A stretch of 64,000 nucleotides of DNA from Streptomyces phaeofaciens (GCF_014648915.1 NZ_BMSA01000019.1:1-64000), one strand, 5' to 3'; numbered from the stretch's first letter, positions 53,261-62,521 are shown. The notes: generated by a model not told the origin, from the sequence alone. Program-made: numbers and translations.

Positions 53261-53461
53261 ATGCAGGCCGCGCCCGTTCGCGCCACCGCGATCCCGTCCT
53301 TCACCACCGCCCTGCGCGCCGTCGAGTCGCTCCTCATGAGCGGCGGACAGCGCACCGCCCGCCAGAACGCGTGGACCTCCGTGCTGGAGGACCGCCGTCG
53401 CGCCAAGGACCGTGTCGAGGCGCAGCGCGTCCTCGAAGCGGTCACCTCCGCCCGCCCCTGA
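53261..53461 (+). CDS. Small conserved-looking basic protein
   Basis: A 66-aa soluble protein, probably helical in its second half (TSVLEDRRRAKDRVEAQRVL). ATG 53261 follows GAGGGGG by about nine bases. It has its own recognisable promoter and lies between lipA and the DUF4191 gene. No function can be given. Confidence 0.7.
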   Translation: MQAAPVRATAIPSFTTALRAVESLLMSGGQRTARQNAWTSVLEDRRRAKDRVEAQRVLEAVTSARP

Positions 53462-53651
53462 CCCCGCGCCGCACCTCCGCGGCCCACACCTGCCCCACAC
53501 CTGCCCCACATCTCCCCCGCCCTGCCCTCGCCCCGCCCCGGCCCTTCCCCGCGCCGGAGCCGGCCCTGACCCGCCCGCCGGTCGGTCCGCGATCCGCACC
53601 TCCCGGACACTGCCGTCGTCGGCACTTCCGGGGCCACGTAGACTTCGTGGC

Positions 53652-54353
53652 ATGGCGAGAAGTGACAGTGCGGCGGAGGCCGCGAACACCGGGCGACTGA
53701 AGCAGATCGCCCTGACGTACAAGATGACCCGCAGGGCCGACAAGAAGATCGGCTTCATCCTCGCGGGTGTCTTCCTCATCATCCTCGGTGTCTTTCTCGC
53801 GATCGGTTTCCTGATCGGGCACCCGGTCTATCTCGGCATCCTGGGCTTCCTGCTCGCCTTCCTCGGAACGGCGATCGTGTTCGGGCGCCGGGCCGAGCGG
53901 GCCGCCTTCGGTCAGATGGAGGGCCAGCCGGGCGCCGCCGCGGCCGTGCTCGACAACATCGGCCGGGGCTGGACGACCACCCCCGCGGTGGCGATGAACC
54001 GCAGCCAGGACGTGGTGCACCGCGCGGTCGGCAAGGCCGGCATCGTGCTGGTCGCCGAGGGCAACCCGAACCGGGTGAAGACCCTGCTGGCCGCCGAGAA
54101 GAAGAAGATGAACCGCATCGTCGCGGACGTCCCGGTGCACGACGTGATCGTGGGCACGGGCGAGGGCCAGACGGAGCTGAAGAAGGTGCGGACCACCTTG
54201 ATGAAGTTCCCGCGCGTGCTGACCGGCCCGCAGGTGACCGCGACCAACGACCGGCTGCGCGCCATGGGCGACCTGATGAGCAACATGCCGCTGCCCAAGG
54301 GGCCGATGCCCAAGGGCATGCGCATGCCGCGGGGCGGCCCGAAGGCCCGCTGA
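53652..54353 (+). CDS. DUF4191 membrane protein
   Basis: A 233-aa protein: a basic N-terminus, two close helices at about residues 35-80 (IGFILAGVFLIILGVFL, GILGFLLAFLGTAIV), and a soluble C-terminal domain ending in a P/G/M-rich tail. The family is found next to lipA in actinobacteria; function unknown. ATG 53652 is seven bases after TAGACT (53639-53644), a probable leaderless promoter. The 190 bp before it are a pyrimidine-rich tract with repeated CACACCTGCCC. It ends at a bidirectional terminator facing the RDD gene. Confidence 0.88.
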   Translation: MARSDSAAEAANTGRLKQIALTYKMTRRADKKIGFILAGVFLIILGVFLAIGFLIGHPVYLGILGFLLAFLGTAIVFGRRAERAAFGQMEGQPGAAAAVLDNIGRGWTTTPAVAMNRSQDVVHRAVGKAGIVLVAEGNPNRVKTLLAAEKKKMNRIVADVPVHDVIVGTGEGQTELKKVRTTLMKFPRVLTGPQVTATNDRLRAMGDLMSNMPLPKGPMPKGMRMPRGGPKAR

Positions 54354-54364
54354 TCCCCGGACAT

Positions 54365-54407
54365 GACGAAAGGGGGCGCCCGGATCACTCCGGGCGCCCC
54401 CTTCGTC
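54365..54407. terminator. Bidirectional terminator
   Basis: Stem of 13 GC-rich pairs (54372-54384 with 54389-54401) extended by GACGAA/TTCGTC with one bulged A; it lies between convergent genes ending at 54353 and 54434. Confidence 0.85.
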
Positions 54408-54433
54408 GTGACCGGCCCGCGGCGGGACACGGC

Positions 54434-54901
54434 CTAGATCCGCACCTCGACCGTGCGGGCCAGACGGTCGTGGAGGCCGCGGCCGTCGCGGTCCCAGACC
54501 AGGGCCGGGATCGCCAGGCAGAGCAGGACCGAGCGGGCCGCGGAGCGCAGCGGGCTGACGGTGCCGGTCTCGGCGGACACCACACGCAGGCCGAAGAGGC
54601 GCTTGCCGGGCGTGAAGCCGACCGTACTCACCGTGAGGAGGCTCGTCACGAGGAAGACGAGCAGGGTCCAGTTGCTGGTGGCGGGCGTGTAGCCGTCCGT
54701 GATCAAGCTGTATGCGATCAAGAGGCACAGGCCCCAGTCCACCGCCAGGGCGCCGAGCCGCCGTCCGGGGCGGGCGATCGAGCCCGGCCCCTCCTCCGGC
54801 AGACCGAGCTGCTCGCCCCGGTATCCGAAGTCGGCACCGGCGTCCTCCATGGCCGCGCGGGGTCCGGAGAGCCACGATCCGAGTGCTTGCCTGTTGTCCA
54901 C
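54434..54901 (-). CDS. RDD-family membrane protein
   Basis: A 155-aa protein with a polar N-terminus and three helices (about residues 55-140) carrying the family's R, D, D positions: RPGRRLGALAVDWGL, TPGKRLFGLRV and the final DGRGLHDRLARTVEV. Role unknown, sometimes linked with transport or cell-wall functions. The GTG at 54901 (MDNRQALG) is preferred over an ATG at 54925 because TACCGT lies six bases before it on this strand, a leaderless -10. Confidence 0.87.
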   Translation of the reverse strand: MDNRQALGSWLSGPRAAMEDAGADFGYRGEQLGLPEEGPGSIARPGRRLGALAVDWGLCLLIAYSLITDGYTPATSNWTLLVFLVTSLLTVSTVGFTPGKRLFGLRVVSAETGTVSPLRSAARSVLLCLAIPALVWDRDGRGLHDRLARTVEVRI

Positions 54902-54976
54902 CCGTCCACGGTACTGCGCACCCATATGACCGGGGGACGGCGGGGTGTGTCCGGGCTACGGTGGAGGGGTAGCCGG

Positions 54977-55014
54977 TTAACTTGTGCGAAACAAATGGGT
55001 CACGCCCGAGAAAT
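54977..55014 (+). promoter_or_regulatory. GlnR operator and promoter of glnA
   Basis: The full four-part box is present: TTAAC (54977), six bases, GAAAC (54988), six bases, GTCAC (54999), six bases, GAAAT (55010). This matches the two-site GlnR consensus gTnAc-n6-GaAAc with the usual 22-bp period. TAGGGT (55025-55030) is a likely -10 box just downstream. GlnR is expected to activate glnA under nitrogen limitation. Confidence 0.88.
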
Positions 55015-55110
55015 CACGCGTCCCTAGGGTCGGCATCAGCGTGTGCCACCGCACTGGCCGCACGAACGAACTACCACCCCGGCTCGACGGCCGGGAGTAG
55101 GAGGAGCTGG

Positions 55111-56520
55111 ATGTTCCAGAACGCCGACGAGGCCAAGAAGTTCATCGCGGACGAGGACGTCAAGTTCGTCGACGTCCGGTTCTGCGACCTGCCGGGCGTC
55201 ATGCAGCACTTCTCGCTGCCCGTCGAGGCGTTCGACCCGGACGAGGAGCTCGCGTTCGACGGTTCGTCGATCCGCGGCTTCCAGGCCATCCACGAGTCCG
55301 ACATGGCGCTGCGCGCCGACCTGTCGACCGCGCGGATGGACCCGTTCCGCCGCGACAAGACGCTCAACATCAACTTCTTCATCCACGACCCGATCACGGG
55401 CGAGCAGTACTCCCGTGACCCGCGCAACGTGGCGAAGAAGGCCGAGGCGTACCTGGCGTCGACCGGTATCGCCGACACCGCCTACTTCGGTCCCGAGGCC
55501 GAGTTCTACGTCTTCGACAGCGTGCGCTTCAAGACCTCGGAGAACGAGTCCTTCTACCACATCGACTCCGAGGCCGGCGCCTGGAACACCGGTGCGCTGG
55601 AGGACAACCGCGGTTACAAGGTCCGCTACAAGGGCGGCTACTTCCCGACCCCGCCGGTCGACCACTTCGCCGACCTGCGTGCGGAGATCTCCCTGGAGCT
55701 GGCCGCGTCCGGCCTCCAGGTCGAGCGCCAGCACCACGAGGTGGGCACCGCCGGCCAGGCCGAGATCAACTACAAGTTCAACACGCTGCTCGCCGCGGCC
55801 GACGACCTCCAGCTCTTCAAGTACATCGTGAAGAACGTCGCCTGGCGCAACGGCAAGACCGCGACCTTCATGCCGAAGCCGATCTTCGGCGACAACGGCT
55901 CGGGCATGCACGTCCACCAGTCGCTGTGGAGCGGCGGCTCCCCGCTGTTCTACGACGAGGCCGGTTACGCGGGCCTGTCGGACATGGCGCGCTACTACAT
56001 CGGCGGCATCCTCAAGCACGCCCCGTCGCTGCTGGCCTTCACCAACCCGACGGTGAACTCGTACCACCGTCTGGTGCCGGGCTTCGAGGCGCCGATCAAC
56101 CTGGTCTACTCGCAGCGCAACCGCTCCGCGGCCATGCGTATCCCGATCACGGGCTCGAACCCGAAGGCCAAGCGCGTCGAGTTCCGCGCGCCCGACTCCT
56201 CCGGCAACCCGTACCTGGCCTTCTCGGCCCTGCTGCTCGCGGGCCTCGACGGCATCAAGAACAAGATCGAGCCGGCCGAGCCGATCGACAAGGACCTCTA
56301 CGAGCTGGCCCCCGAGGAGCACGCGGGCGTCGCCCAGGTCCCGACCTCCCTCCCGGCCGTCCTCGACTCCCTCGAGCGCGACCACGAGTTCCTGCTCGCC
56401 GGTGACGTCTTCACGTCCGACCTGATCGAGACGTGGATCGACTTCAAGCGCCAGAACGAGATCGCCCCGCTCCAGCTGCGGCCGCACCCGCACGAGTTCG
56501 AGCTGTACTTCGACGTGTGA
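55111..56520 (+). CDS. glnA: Glutamine synthetase type I
   Basis: A 469-aa dodecameric enzyme that makes glutamine from glutamate, ammonia and ATP. Visible are the N-terminal DGSSIRGFQ, FGPEAEFYVFD, GSGMHVHQS, NRSAAMRIP and the adenylylation site KDLYELAPEE, where the tyrosine is residue 397 as in classical GSI-beta. Activity should therefore be tuned by an adenylyltransferase (not in the window). ATG 55111 follows GGAGG. Transcription is governed by the GlnR box at 54977-55014. Confidence 0.98.
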   Translation: MFQNADEAKKFIADEDVKFVDVRFCDLPGVMQHFSLPVEAFDPDEELAFDGSSIRGFQAIHESDMALRADLSTARMDPFRRDKTLNINFFIHDPITGEQYSRDPRNVAKKAEAYLASTGIADTAYFGPEAEFYVFDSVRFKTSENESFYHIDSEAGAWNTGALEDNRGYKVRYKGGYFPTPPVDHFADLRAEISLELAASGLQVERQHHEVGTAGQAEINYKFNTLLAAADDLQLFKYIVKNVAWRNGKTATFMPKPIFGDNGSGMHVHQSLWSGGSPLFYDEAGYAGLSDMARYYIGGILKHAPSLLAFTNPTVNSYHRLVPGFEAPINLVYSQRNRSAAMRIPITGSNPKAKRVEFRAPDSSGNPYLAFSALLLAGLDGIKNKIEPAEPIDKDLYELAPEEHAGVAQVPTSLPAVLDSLERDHEFLLAGDVFTSDLIETWIDFKRQNEIAPLQLRPHPHEFELYFDV

Positions 56521-56628
56521 TCGACCCGTAGCGCCACGCCTTTCGGCGACGCCCTCGTTCCGGTTTCTCGGGACGGGGGCGTCGTCGTATCGTGCCGGGG
56601 TACGGATGTTCGAGATGGGGGAACGGGG

Positions 56629-56886
56629 ATGTCTCAACAGGACGACGCGGAGCGCGAGTTCGACCTTCGGTGGGCGGACGGGGCCGAGCACAAGGAGCCC
56701 TCGGCGCGGGCCCGGATGTTGGCCGCGCGGTGGAAGGAGAACCCGCCGGAGCCGGTGCCGTTCCGTGGTGATCCGCGGCCGGTCGCGCCCCGCAGGTCGT
56801 CGTGGGTGTCGACGACGATCGTCCTCGGCATCGTGGCGGCGGTGATCCTGCTGCTGGGGTACGCCCGCTTCCAGGCGCCCTACTAG
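56629..56886 (+). CDS. Small tail-anchored membrane protein
   Basis: An 85-aa protein: charged soluble residues 1-58, then one membrane helix (STTIVLGIVAAVILLLGYA) close to the C-terminus, with only six residues after it. ATG 56629 follows a G-rich site. Unknown function; it lies between glnA and a HEAT-like protein on the same strand. The spacer before it holds a hairpin (about 56550-56583, with G-U pairs) that could end the glnA message. Confidence 0.75.
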   Translation: MSQQDDAEREFDLRWADGAEHKEPSARARMLAARWKENPPEPVPFRGDPRPVAPRRSSWVSTTIVLGIVAAVILLLGYARFQAPY

Positions 56887-56973
56887 GAGAGGCCCCCGCC
56901 GGAATATCGCGCGACCGGGTGCCGCCCGGAACCCTACGATCGCCGGACACATCGAAGGCGGTCGGGGGCGGGC

Positions 56974-58383
56974 ATGGTCCGGAGCACGGCGGACGGGGAA
57001 GCGGCGGCGGCACGACTCGCCCAGGGGGAGCCGGTGCGGCAGGTGCTGCCGGGGGACGACGCCTCGGCCTGGACCGCGCTGGACGCCGGGGTGCGCGCCT
57101 GCCACCTCGACGAGCGTCTGTGGCTGCCGGACTGGGAGAGGATCCCGGACGGCCGGATCGTGGCCGCTCTCGTGCGCGAGCGTCGGCCCCTCACCGAGGC
57201 GCAGCTCGCGCTCGCCCTCTGCCACCGTGACGGCAGGATCCGGTGGGCGGCCCTCGGCCGGGCCGCCGAGCACCCCGGCCTGCTGCCCCTGGTCGTCGTG
57301 CGCTGTTCCGACTGGGTTCCGCAGGTGCGCGAGCCCGCCCGGCGGCTGCTGGCCGAGACGCTCGACGCCGGGACGGCCGTCCGGCTGCTGCCGCTGATCC
57401 TGCGTGTCGGGCGCCGGGACCGGGGCGACTTCGCCACCGGCCTGGCCACCGCACTGCTGCGCACCGCCCCTCCCAGGACCCTCGCACCGCTGTACACGCA
57501 CGACGACCGTGCCGCACGCCGGTACGCCCACCGCCTCGCCGTCGACGAAGGGCTCCTCTCCCCCGCCGAGCTGGCGCGCACGGCCGCCCGGGACTCCGAC
57601 ACCGTCGTGCAGTCGCTGTGTGCGGACGCCGCGCTCGCCGCGCTCGCCGACGGGGCCCACGGCGACGTACTCGAACCGCTGCTCGCGGCACGCGGTCCGC
57701 GCGCGCGGTCGGCCGGAGTCACCGCGCTGCGGCGGGCCGGGCGGCCCGAGCGGGCGGTGGAGTTCCTGAGCGACCGGTCGGGTCTGGTGCGGGCCTGCGC
57801 CCGGTACGTCGTACGGCAGCACGGTGGGGATCCGTCGGCCTGGTACCGGGAGCGGTGCGCGGACCCGGCCGGCGTGTCGCCCGGGGCGGTGCTCGGGCTC
57901 GCGGAGTGCGGGGAGCGGCAGGACGCCGTTCTCCTGTGGCCCCTGCTCCGGCATCCGGCGGCGGCGGTACGGGCGGGGGCGGTGGCCGGACTGCGGACGC
58001 TGGACGTGACGGACATCGCCCGGCTGCTCCCGTCGCTCGACGATCCGTCGCCCGCCGTGGTGCGCCGGGCGACGCTCTCGCTGCTGCCCTCCGCGGGGTC
58101 CCTGGACACCGGCCCGCTCACGCGGCGGACCGGCACCGGGTGGCCGCCGCATGTGCGGATCGCCGCGTTCCGGCTGCTGAAGGCGCACTCGGTGCCGGCC
58201 CGGCTGCGGACCGCGGTCGCCCTCGCCGACGACGAGAACGACCGGCTGCGGACCCTGGCCCGGCGGTCCCTGCGCGACTGGGGCTTCGCGATGGACCCGC
58301 GGGGGAGGGCGGAGACGGAGGAGCTGCTGGACCGGGCACGGCGCCGGATCGACGAGCTGACGCCGGCGCGGCCGGGCGGCTGA
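56974..58383 (+). CDS. HEAT-repeat-like helical protein
   Basis: A 469-aa protein composed of repeated short helices with the pattern HPAAAVRAGAVAGLRTL, DPSPAVVRRATLSLL and similar, typical of HEAT/PBS-lyase-type solenoids. Such proteins bind other proteins; no catalytic motif is seen. ATG 56974 is chosen for lack of alternatives; the ribosome site is weak. It precedes the HtpX-like protease by about 110 bp on the same strand, though no link is evident. Confidence 0.8.
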   Translation: MVRSTADGEAAAARLAQGEPVRQVLPGDDASAWTALDAGVRACHLDERLWLPDWERIPDGRIVAALVRERRPLTEAQLALALCHRDGRIRWAALGRAAEHPGLLPLVVVRCSDWVPQVREPARRLLAETLDAGTAVRLLPLILRVGRRDRGDFATGLATALLRTAPPRTLAPLYTHDDRAARRYAHRLAVDEGLLSPAELARTAARDSDTVVQSLCADAALAALADGAHGDVLEPLLAARGPRARSAGVTALRRAGRPERAVEFLSDRSGLVRACARYVVRQHGGDPSAWYRERCADPAGVSPGAVLGLAECGERQDAVLLWPLLRHPAAAVRAGAVAGLRTLDVTDIARLLPSLDDPSPAVVRRATLSLLPSAGSLDTGPLTRRTGTGWPPHVRIAAFRLLKAHSVPARLRTAVALADDENDRLRTLARRSLRDWGFAMDPRGRAETEELLDRARRRIDELTPARPGG

Positions 58384-58494
58384 GGCCCGCACCAGGAGGC
58401 TTTGCTGGCCCTAGGGCTGGTCACGACCGCTTCATGGCGGGCCCGGGTGCACACTGGGCAGTGGGGCGAGTGCGTGACTGCGGGGTGATTGCAG

Positions 58495-59415
58495 ATGCAG
58501 AGCCGTTTCCGGAGCGACCGGCAGCTGACCGTGCGGATGACCGTCACGTTGTTCCTGCTCGGGCTGCTCTACGTGGCCTTCGTCGCCGCGTTGATCGTCT
58601 TGCTGAAGTCTTGGGTGCTGGTCGTCGTGGTGGTGGCCGGAGTACTGGGCGCGCAGTACTGGTTCTCCGACCGGATCGCGCTGTTCGCGATGCACGGACG
58701 GGTCGTCGAGCGGGAGGATTACCCCGAGTTGCACGCCGTGGTGGACCGGCTCTGCGCGATCGCGGACATGCCGAAACCGGTGGTCGCCGTGTCGGAGATG
58801 GACATGCCCAACGCGTTCGCGACCGGGCGGAACCCCGACAACGCCGTGGTGTGTGTGACGACCGGCCTGCTGCGGCGGCTGGATGCGGCCGAGCTGGAGG
58901 GAGTGCTTGCGCACGAGATGTCGCACGTGGCGCACAAGGACGTCGCCGTGATCACGATCGCGTCGTTCCTCGGCGTGATCGCCGGGCTGATCGTGCGGTT
59001 CGCCTTCTACTCGCAGCTGTTCGGCGGCGGCCGCCGGGACCAGAACACCGCGGCGGTACTCGCCGCCGTGATGGCCGTGTCGGTGGCCGTGTACGCGATC
59101 AGCTTCCTGCTCATCCGGGCGCTGTCGCGGTACCGGGAACTGGCCGCGGACCGGGCGGCGGCCCTGCTCACCGGCCGGCCCTCGGCGCTGGCCTCCGCCC
59201 TGACGAAGGTCTCCGGGGACATCGCCCGGATCCCGACGAAGGACCTGCGCACGGCCCAGGCCTTCAACGCCTTCTACTTCACCCCGGCGCTGGGTTCCGA
59301 GCCCGGCCTCGCCCGTCTCTTCTCCACCCACCCGAGCCTGGAACAGCGGCTCGACCAGCTGGGGCGGATCTCCGCCGAACTGGGCGAGGCCGCCAGGCCC
59401 GGGAAGGCGGGCTGA
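58495..59415 (+). CDS. M48 (HtpX-like) membrane zinc protease
   Basis: A 306-aa membrane protease of the M48 family, which degrades damaged membrane proteins. Two helices lie at about residues 15-60; the zinc site HEMSH is at H140, E141, H144, and the third ligand glutamate is in SRYRELAADRAA. Two further helices flank about residues 150-205. ATG 58495 follows GGGGTGA by six bases; a TTG two codons earlier is less likely. The PspAB gene starts two bases after its stop codon, so the two are co-expressed. Confidence 0.92.
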   Translation: MQSRFRSDRQLTVRMTVTLFLLGLLYVAFVAALIVLLKSWVLVVVVVAGVLGAQYWFSDRIALFAMHGRVVEREDYPELHAVVDRLCAIADMPKPVVAVSEMDMPNAFATGRNPDNAVVCVTTGLLRRLDAAELEGVLAHEMSHVAHKDVAVITIASFLGVIAGLIVRFAFYSQLFGGGRRDQNTAAVLAAVMAVSVAVYAISFLLIRALSRYRELAADRAAALLTGRPSALASALTKVSGDIARIPTKDLRTAQAFNAFYFTPALGSEPGLARLFSTHPSLEQRLDQLGRISAELGEAARPGKAG

Positions 59416-59417
59416 TC

Positions 59418-60002
59418 ATGGGGCTGCTGGACATCCTGCTCGGCCGGACGAAACCGGCCGCTCCCGATCTGGACCAGCTGTTCGCGCTGCCCTCCGCGGC
59501 GGTGACGCTGGAGGCGGCGGCCGGGTTCACGCCGACCGGGCAGGGCGCCGTCTGCTTCGCCACCGTGGAGGGCGCGGCCTTCGAGCAGACGCACCGCGAG
59601 GTCCAGGCGCTCCTCGACGCGGACACCGAGCGCACCGGTCCCCCGGTGCGGCTGCTGCGCGACGACCACGGCTACTCCTGGCTGGTCTCGCAGCGCGGCC
59701 CGGACGAGCTGTCGCTGCTGGTGAACGATCTGCACGCGGTGAACAGCGCGATGGAGGTCAACGGCTTCGGGCCACAGCTGCTGTGCTCCCTGGCCGGTTT
59801 CGAGAACCCCGACGGCCGTCCGCTCGCGCTGGTGTACCTCTACAAGCGCGGCACGTTCTATCCGTTCGCGCCCCTGCCCGAGCGGGGCCAGCGGCGCGAC
59901 AGCCCGCTCGAACTCCAGGTGCGGGCGGCCCTCGCGGACGACCTGCGCATCGAGCCGGACCTGAGCCGCTGGTTCCCGGTGTGGGGCGCGCCCGCGCTGT
60001 GA
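59418..60002 (+). CDS. pspAB: PspA-associated protein PspAB
   Basis: A 194-aa soluble protein starting MGLLDILLGRTKP and continuing LDQLFALPSAAVTLE, the pattern of the PspAB family that accompanies PspA systems in actinobacteria. It follows the HtpX-like protease with two bases between stop and start. pspA and pspAA are 42 kb to the left, so the system is split into two loci in this window. No catalytic residues stand out. Confidence 0.85.
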   Translation: MGLLDILLGRTKPAAPDLDQLFALPSAAVTLEAAAGFTPTGQGAVCFATVEGAAFEQTHREVQALLDADTERTGPPVRLLRDDHGYSWLVSQRGPDELSLLVNDLHAVNSAMEVNGFGPQLLCSLAGFENPDGRPLALVYLYKRGTFYPFAPLPERGQRRDSPLELQVRAALADDLRIEPDLSRWFPVWGAPAL

Positions 60003-60104
60003 GGCGGTCGGGGCGGGACGCGTGGTCCGTCCGTCCTCAGTGGTCCGTCCTCAGGCCTCAGGCCTCAGTCGTCTGTGGTGCGTGGGGCGTGAGTCAATAG
60101 GGCC

Positions 60105-60878
60105 GTGATCAATCCGACTCGCCTCACGCCCGAGCACGACGGCTCCGCGCGCCCGCCCGAGTACAGCGGCTTCACGCACGAGTACGACGGTGAACGCCTC
60201 AGCGGGGTCTACGGCGCCGGCCCGGGACCGGCCACCGCCGTGGTGCTGCACGGCGCCGGCAACGGCAGCAAGGAACGGCTGCTGCCGCTGCTCGGGGAAT
60301 TCGCCGCGCACGGCTGCCGCACCCTCGCCTTCGACTTCTCCGGGCACGGCGAAAGCAGCGGCGTGCTGGGCGAGTTGAGCCTGCGGCGGCGGTTCGAGCA
60401 GGCGGTGTCCGTGATCGACGCGTACGTGCCCGCGGCGGGGCCCCTGGTGCTGGTCGGCTTCAGCATGAGCGGGCAGACCGTGGCCGATCTGGCCGCCCAC
60501 TACGGAAGCCGGGTGACCTCCCTGGGGCTGTGCGCGCCCGCGGTGTACGCGGCCGGGGCCTGGGACGTGCCGTTCGGGGCGGGGGACGGGGAGTTCAGTG
60601 CGATCATCCGACGCCCCGGCAGCTGGCGGGAGACGCCGGCGCTCGATGTGCTGCGGGCCTACCCGGGCCGGGCGGTGCTCGCCGTGCCGGGCACGGACGC
60701 GGTGATCCCGCCGGAGGTGACGCGGGCCGTCCAGGACGCGCTCGGTGCCCGCGCCCGGTACACCCGCCTCGAACTGCCGGACGCGGGGCACCGGCTGGGC
60801 CTGTGGTTCCGCGACCACGCGGGCGACCGGCAGGAGTTCGTACGGGCCGTGCTGGCACCGGGTCCGGCGGCCGTCTGA
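60105..60878 (+). CDS. Alpha/beta hydrolase
   Basis: A 257-aa hydrolase of the serine-nucleophile type: oxyanion region VLHGAGNGSK, nucleophile motif GFSMSGQ, a late aspartate in VPGTDAVIPPE and histidine in DAGHRLGLW. Substrate unknown; a small esterase or lyase-like enzyme is likely. GTG 60105 is the family-like start (MINPTRL). The upstream spacer has a short tandem GTCCTCAG-type repetition. It converges on the DUF2252 gene with four bases between stops. Confidence 0.87.
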   Translation: MINPTRLTPEHDGSARPPEYSGFTHEYDGERLSGVYGAGPGPATAVVLHGAGNGSKERLLPLLGEFAAHGCRTLAFDFSGHGESSGVLGELSLRRRFEQAVSVIDAYVPAAGPLVLVGFSMSGQTVADLAAHYGSRVTSLGLCAPAVYAAGAWDVPFGAGDGEFSAIIRRPGSWRETPALDVLRAYPGRAVLAVPGTDAVIPPEVTRAVQDALGARARYTRLELPDAGHRLGLWFRDHAGDRQEFVRAVLAPGPAAV

Positions 60879-60882
60879 CGCC

Positions 60883-62223
60883 TCACACGTCGGGTGCCGC
60901 CGTGACGACCCCCGCCGCGACCGCCGCGCTCAGGGCGGCGTGGTCGGCGGCGTTCTGCTCGGCGTAGGCGAGGGCGAACTCGGCGACGGCGCGTTCGAAG
61001 GTGTCGGCGCCGCCGAGATAGCCGGCGAGGGCGACGCGGTCGCCGGAGCGGGCGTGGGCGCGGGCCAGGGCGGTGCCGCACAGCCGGGCATAGGCGAGAA
61101 GGTCGGCGGCGCCCATGCCGGCGACGTCCGCCGAGGCCTTCATGTCCCGCAGCTGCCGCCAGTAGAAGGCGCGCCCCTGGGGTCCGGTCATCCAGCCGAG
61201 GAAGATGTCGCCCGCGGCCTGGAGCAGCCGCTGTCCGGCGACGACCCGGTGCCCGGCGTGCCCGTACGGCCCGGTCGGCAGATGGTCCTCCAGGACGGAC
61301 TTGCGGGCCTCCTTGATCTGGAGGAACAGCGGGTCGTCGGCGTCGCGTCCGGCGAGCAGGACGACGAAGCAGCGCAGGCCGACGCTGCCGACGCCGACGA
61401 CCTTGCGGGCGGCGTCGACGAAGCGGTAGCGGTCGAGGAGGAGCCGGCGGTCCTCGGAGAGGGTGGAGCGGTAGTCGCTGAAGATCTTGCGCAGGGCGGC
61501 GCTGTCGGAGGCGCCGGCGGCCTGGAGGAGCGGCGGGTCCTGGATGATGCGGCGCCGCCCGTCGACGACCTCCGTCAGCCGGCCGAGCGCCTGGAGGCTG
61601 GTGCGGCGGCGGGCGCGGGTGAGACTCGCCCGGACGCGGTCGCGGTGGCGGGCGGAGCGGGCGAGGAACAGCAGCTGCTCGGCGTCGATGCGCTCGTACC
61701 AGACGGCGAGTTCGCCGAGCCGGGCGAGGCGGCGCATGGCGGTGCGGTAGGCGGCGGCGGTCTCCAGGGCCGCGCGGCGCACCTTGGGTTCCGGGTGGCC
61801 GTTCTCGCGGGCGGCCACGGCGACGGAGACGGCGAGCCGTTTGACGTCCCACTCGAAGGGGCCGGGGAAGGTCTCGTCGAAGTCGTTGACGTCGAAGAGC
61901 AGGGCCCGTTCCGGGGAGGCGTAGAGCCCGAAATTGAGCAGATGGGCGTCGCCGCACAGCTGCACGGTCAGCCCGGTGTGCGGCTGGGCGGCCAGGTCGG
62001 CGGCCATCACGGCGGCCGAGCCGCGCAGGAAGGCGAACGGCGACGCGGTCATCCGGCCGTACCGGATGGGCAGCAGTTCGGGCAGCCGGTCCCGCCCCTG
62101 CCGCTCGAGTACGGCGACGGGGTCGGCCCGGTCGAGGGACGGCAGCCAGAGTCCGTGCCCGGAGCGGGGCACCCGTCTGCGCGCGTCCCGGCCGCGCCGG
62201 GAACGGTCGGCGGGGGTGGTCAT
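60883..62223 (-). CDS. DUF2252 family protein
   Basis: A 446-aa protein of the DUF2252 family, which has a kinase-like fold. GDAHLLNFG, FDVNDFDETFPGPFEWDVKRLAVS and ARAHARSGD are the hallmark segments; the HxxN and DxNDFD groups resemble the catalytic and metal sites of aminoglycoside-kinase-like enzymes. Substrate unknown. ATG 62223 (MTTPADRSRRG) follows AGGGACGA; a longer frame to 63048 is only a shadow of the next gene. Confidence 0.88.
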   Translation of the reverse strand: MTTPADRSRRGRDARRRVPRSGHGLWLPSLDRADPVAVLERQGRDRLPELLPIRYGRMTASPFAFLRGSAAVMAADLAAQPHTGLTVQLCGDAHLLNFGLYASPERALLFDVNDFDETFPGPFEWDVKRLAVSVAVAARENGHPEPKVRRAALETAAAYRTAMRRLARLGELAVWYERIDAEQLLFLARSARHRDRVRASLTRARRRTSLQALGRLTEVVDGRRRIIQDPPLLQAAGASDSAALRKIFSDYRSTLSEDRRLLLDRYRFVDAARKVVGVGSVGLRCFVVLLAGRDADDPLFLQIKEARKSVLEDHLPTGPYGHAGHRVVAGQRLLQAAGDIFLGWMTGPQGRAFYWRQLRDMKASADVAGMGAADLLAYARLCGTALARAHARSGDRVALAGYLGGADTFERAVAEFALAYAEQNAADHAALSAAVAAGVVTAAPDV

Positions 62224-62432
62224 CTGCGTCGTCCCTGCATGGCACGCCTCCTGTTCGCAGTGAAGAGGGGCGGAGGGTGGTGCGCATGCCGGGGTCGGCG
62301 AACGGGTGACGGGCGCGGGGGCGGGCGGACCGGGGGCGGGCCCGTTGTCAGTGGCGTCGGGGAGGATCGGGACAAGGACAGAAGTCCGAGGTCCGGGGAG
62401 CGGCACCAAAGGCCGACAACCGAAGGCCGAGG

Positions 62433-62474
62433 GCTGATGGCTGAGCGCTGATGGCTGAGCGCTGATGGCCGAGG
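62433..62474. repeat. Three-unit 14-bp tandem repeat in an intergenic spacer
   Basis: GCTGATGGCTGAGC is repeated at 62433 and 62447, and again with two changes at 62461. It lies in the 298-bp gap between divergent genes; the rest of the gap (62224-62432) shows G/C-rich sequence without a recognisable gene or operator. Confidence 0.7.
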
Positions 62475-62521
62475 CCCGAGGACGGCGGACCGAGGGCGGG
62501 TGACGGCGGGTGGAGGCCGGT

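Noticed and set aside
53466..53640. Coding extension of the DUF4191 gene to 53412
   Set aside because: The region is a pyrimidine tract giving a P/R-rich peptide; the conserved protein starts at 53652.
62433..62474. Possible small CRISPR array
   Set aside because: Units are 14 bp, directly adjacent with no spacers, and no cas genes are present.
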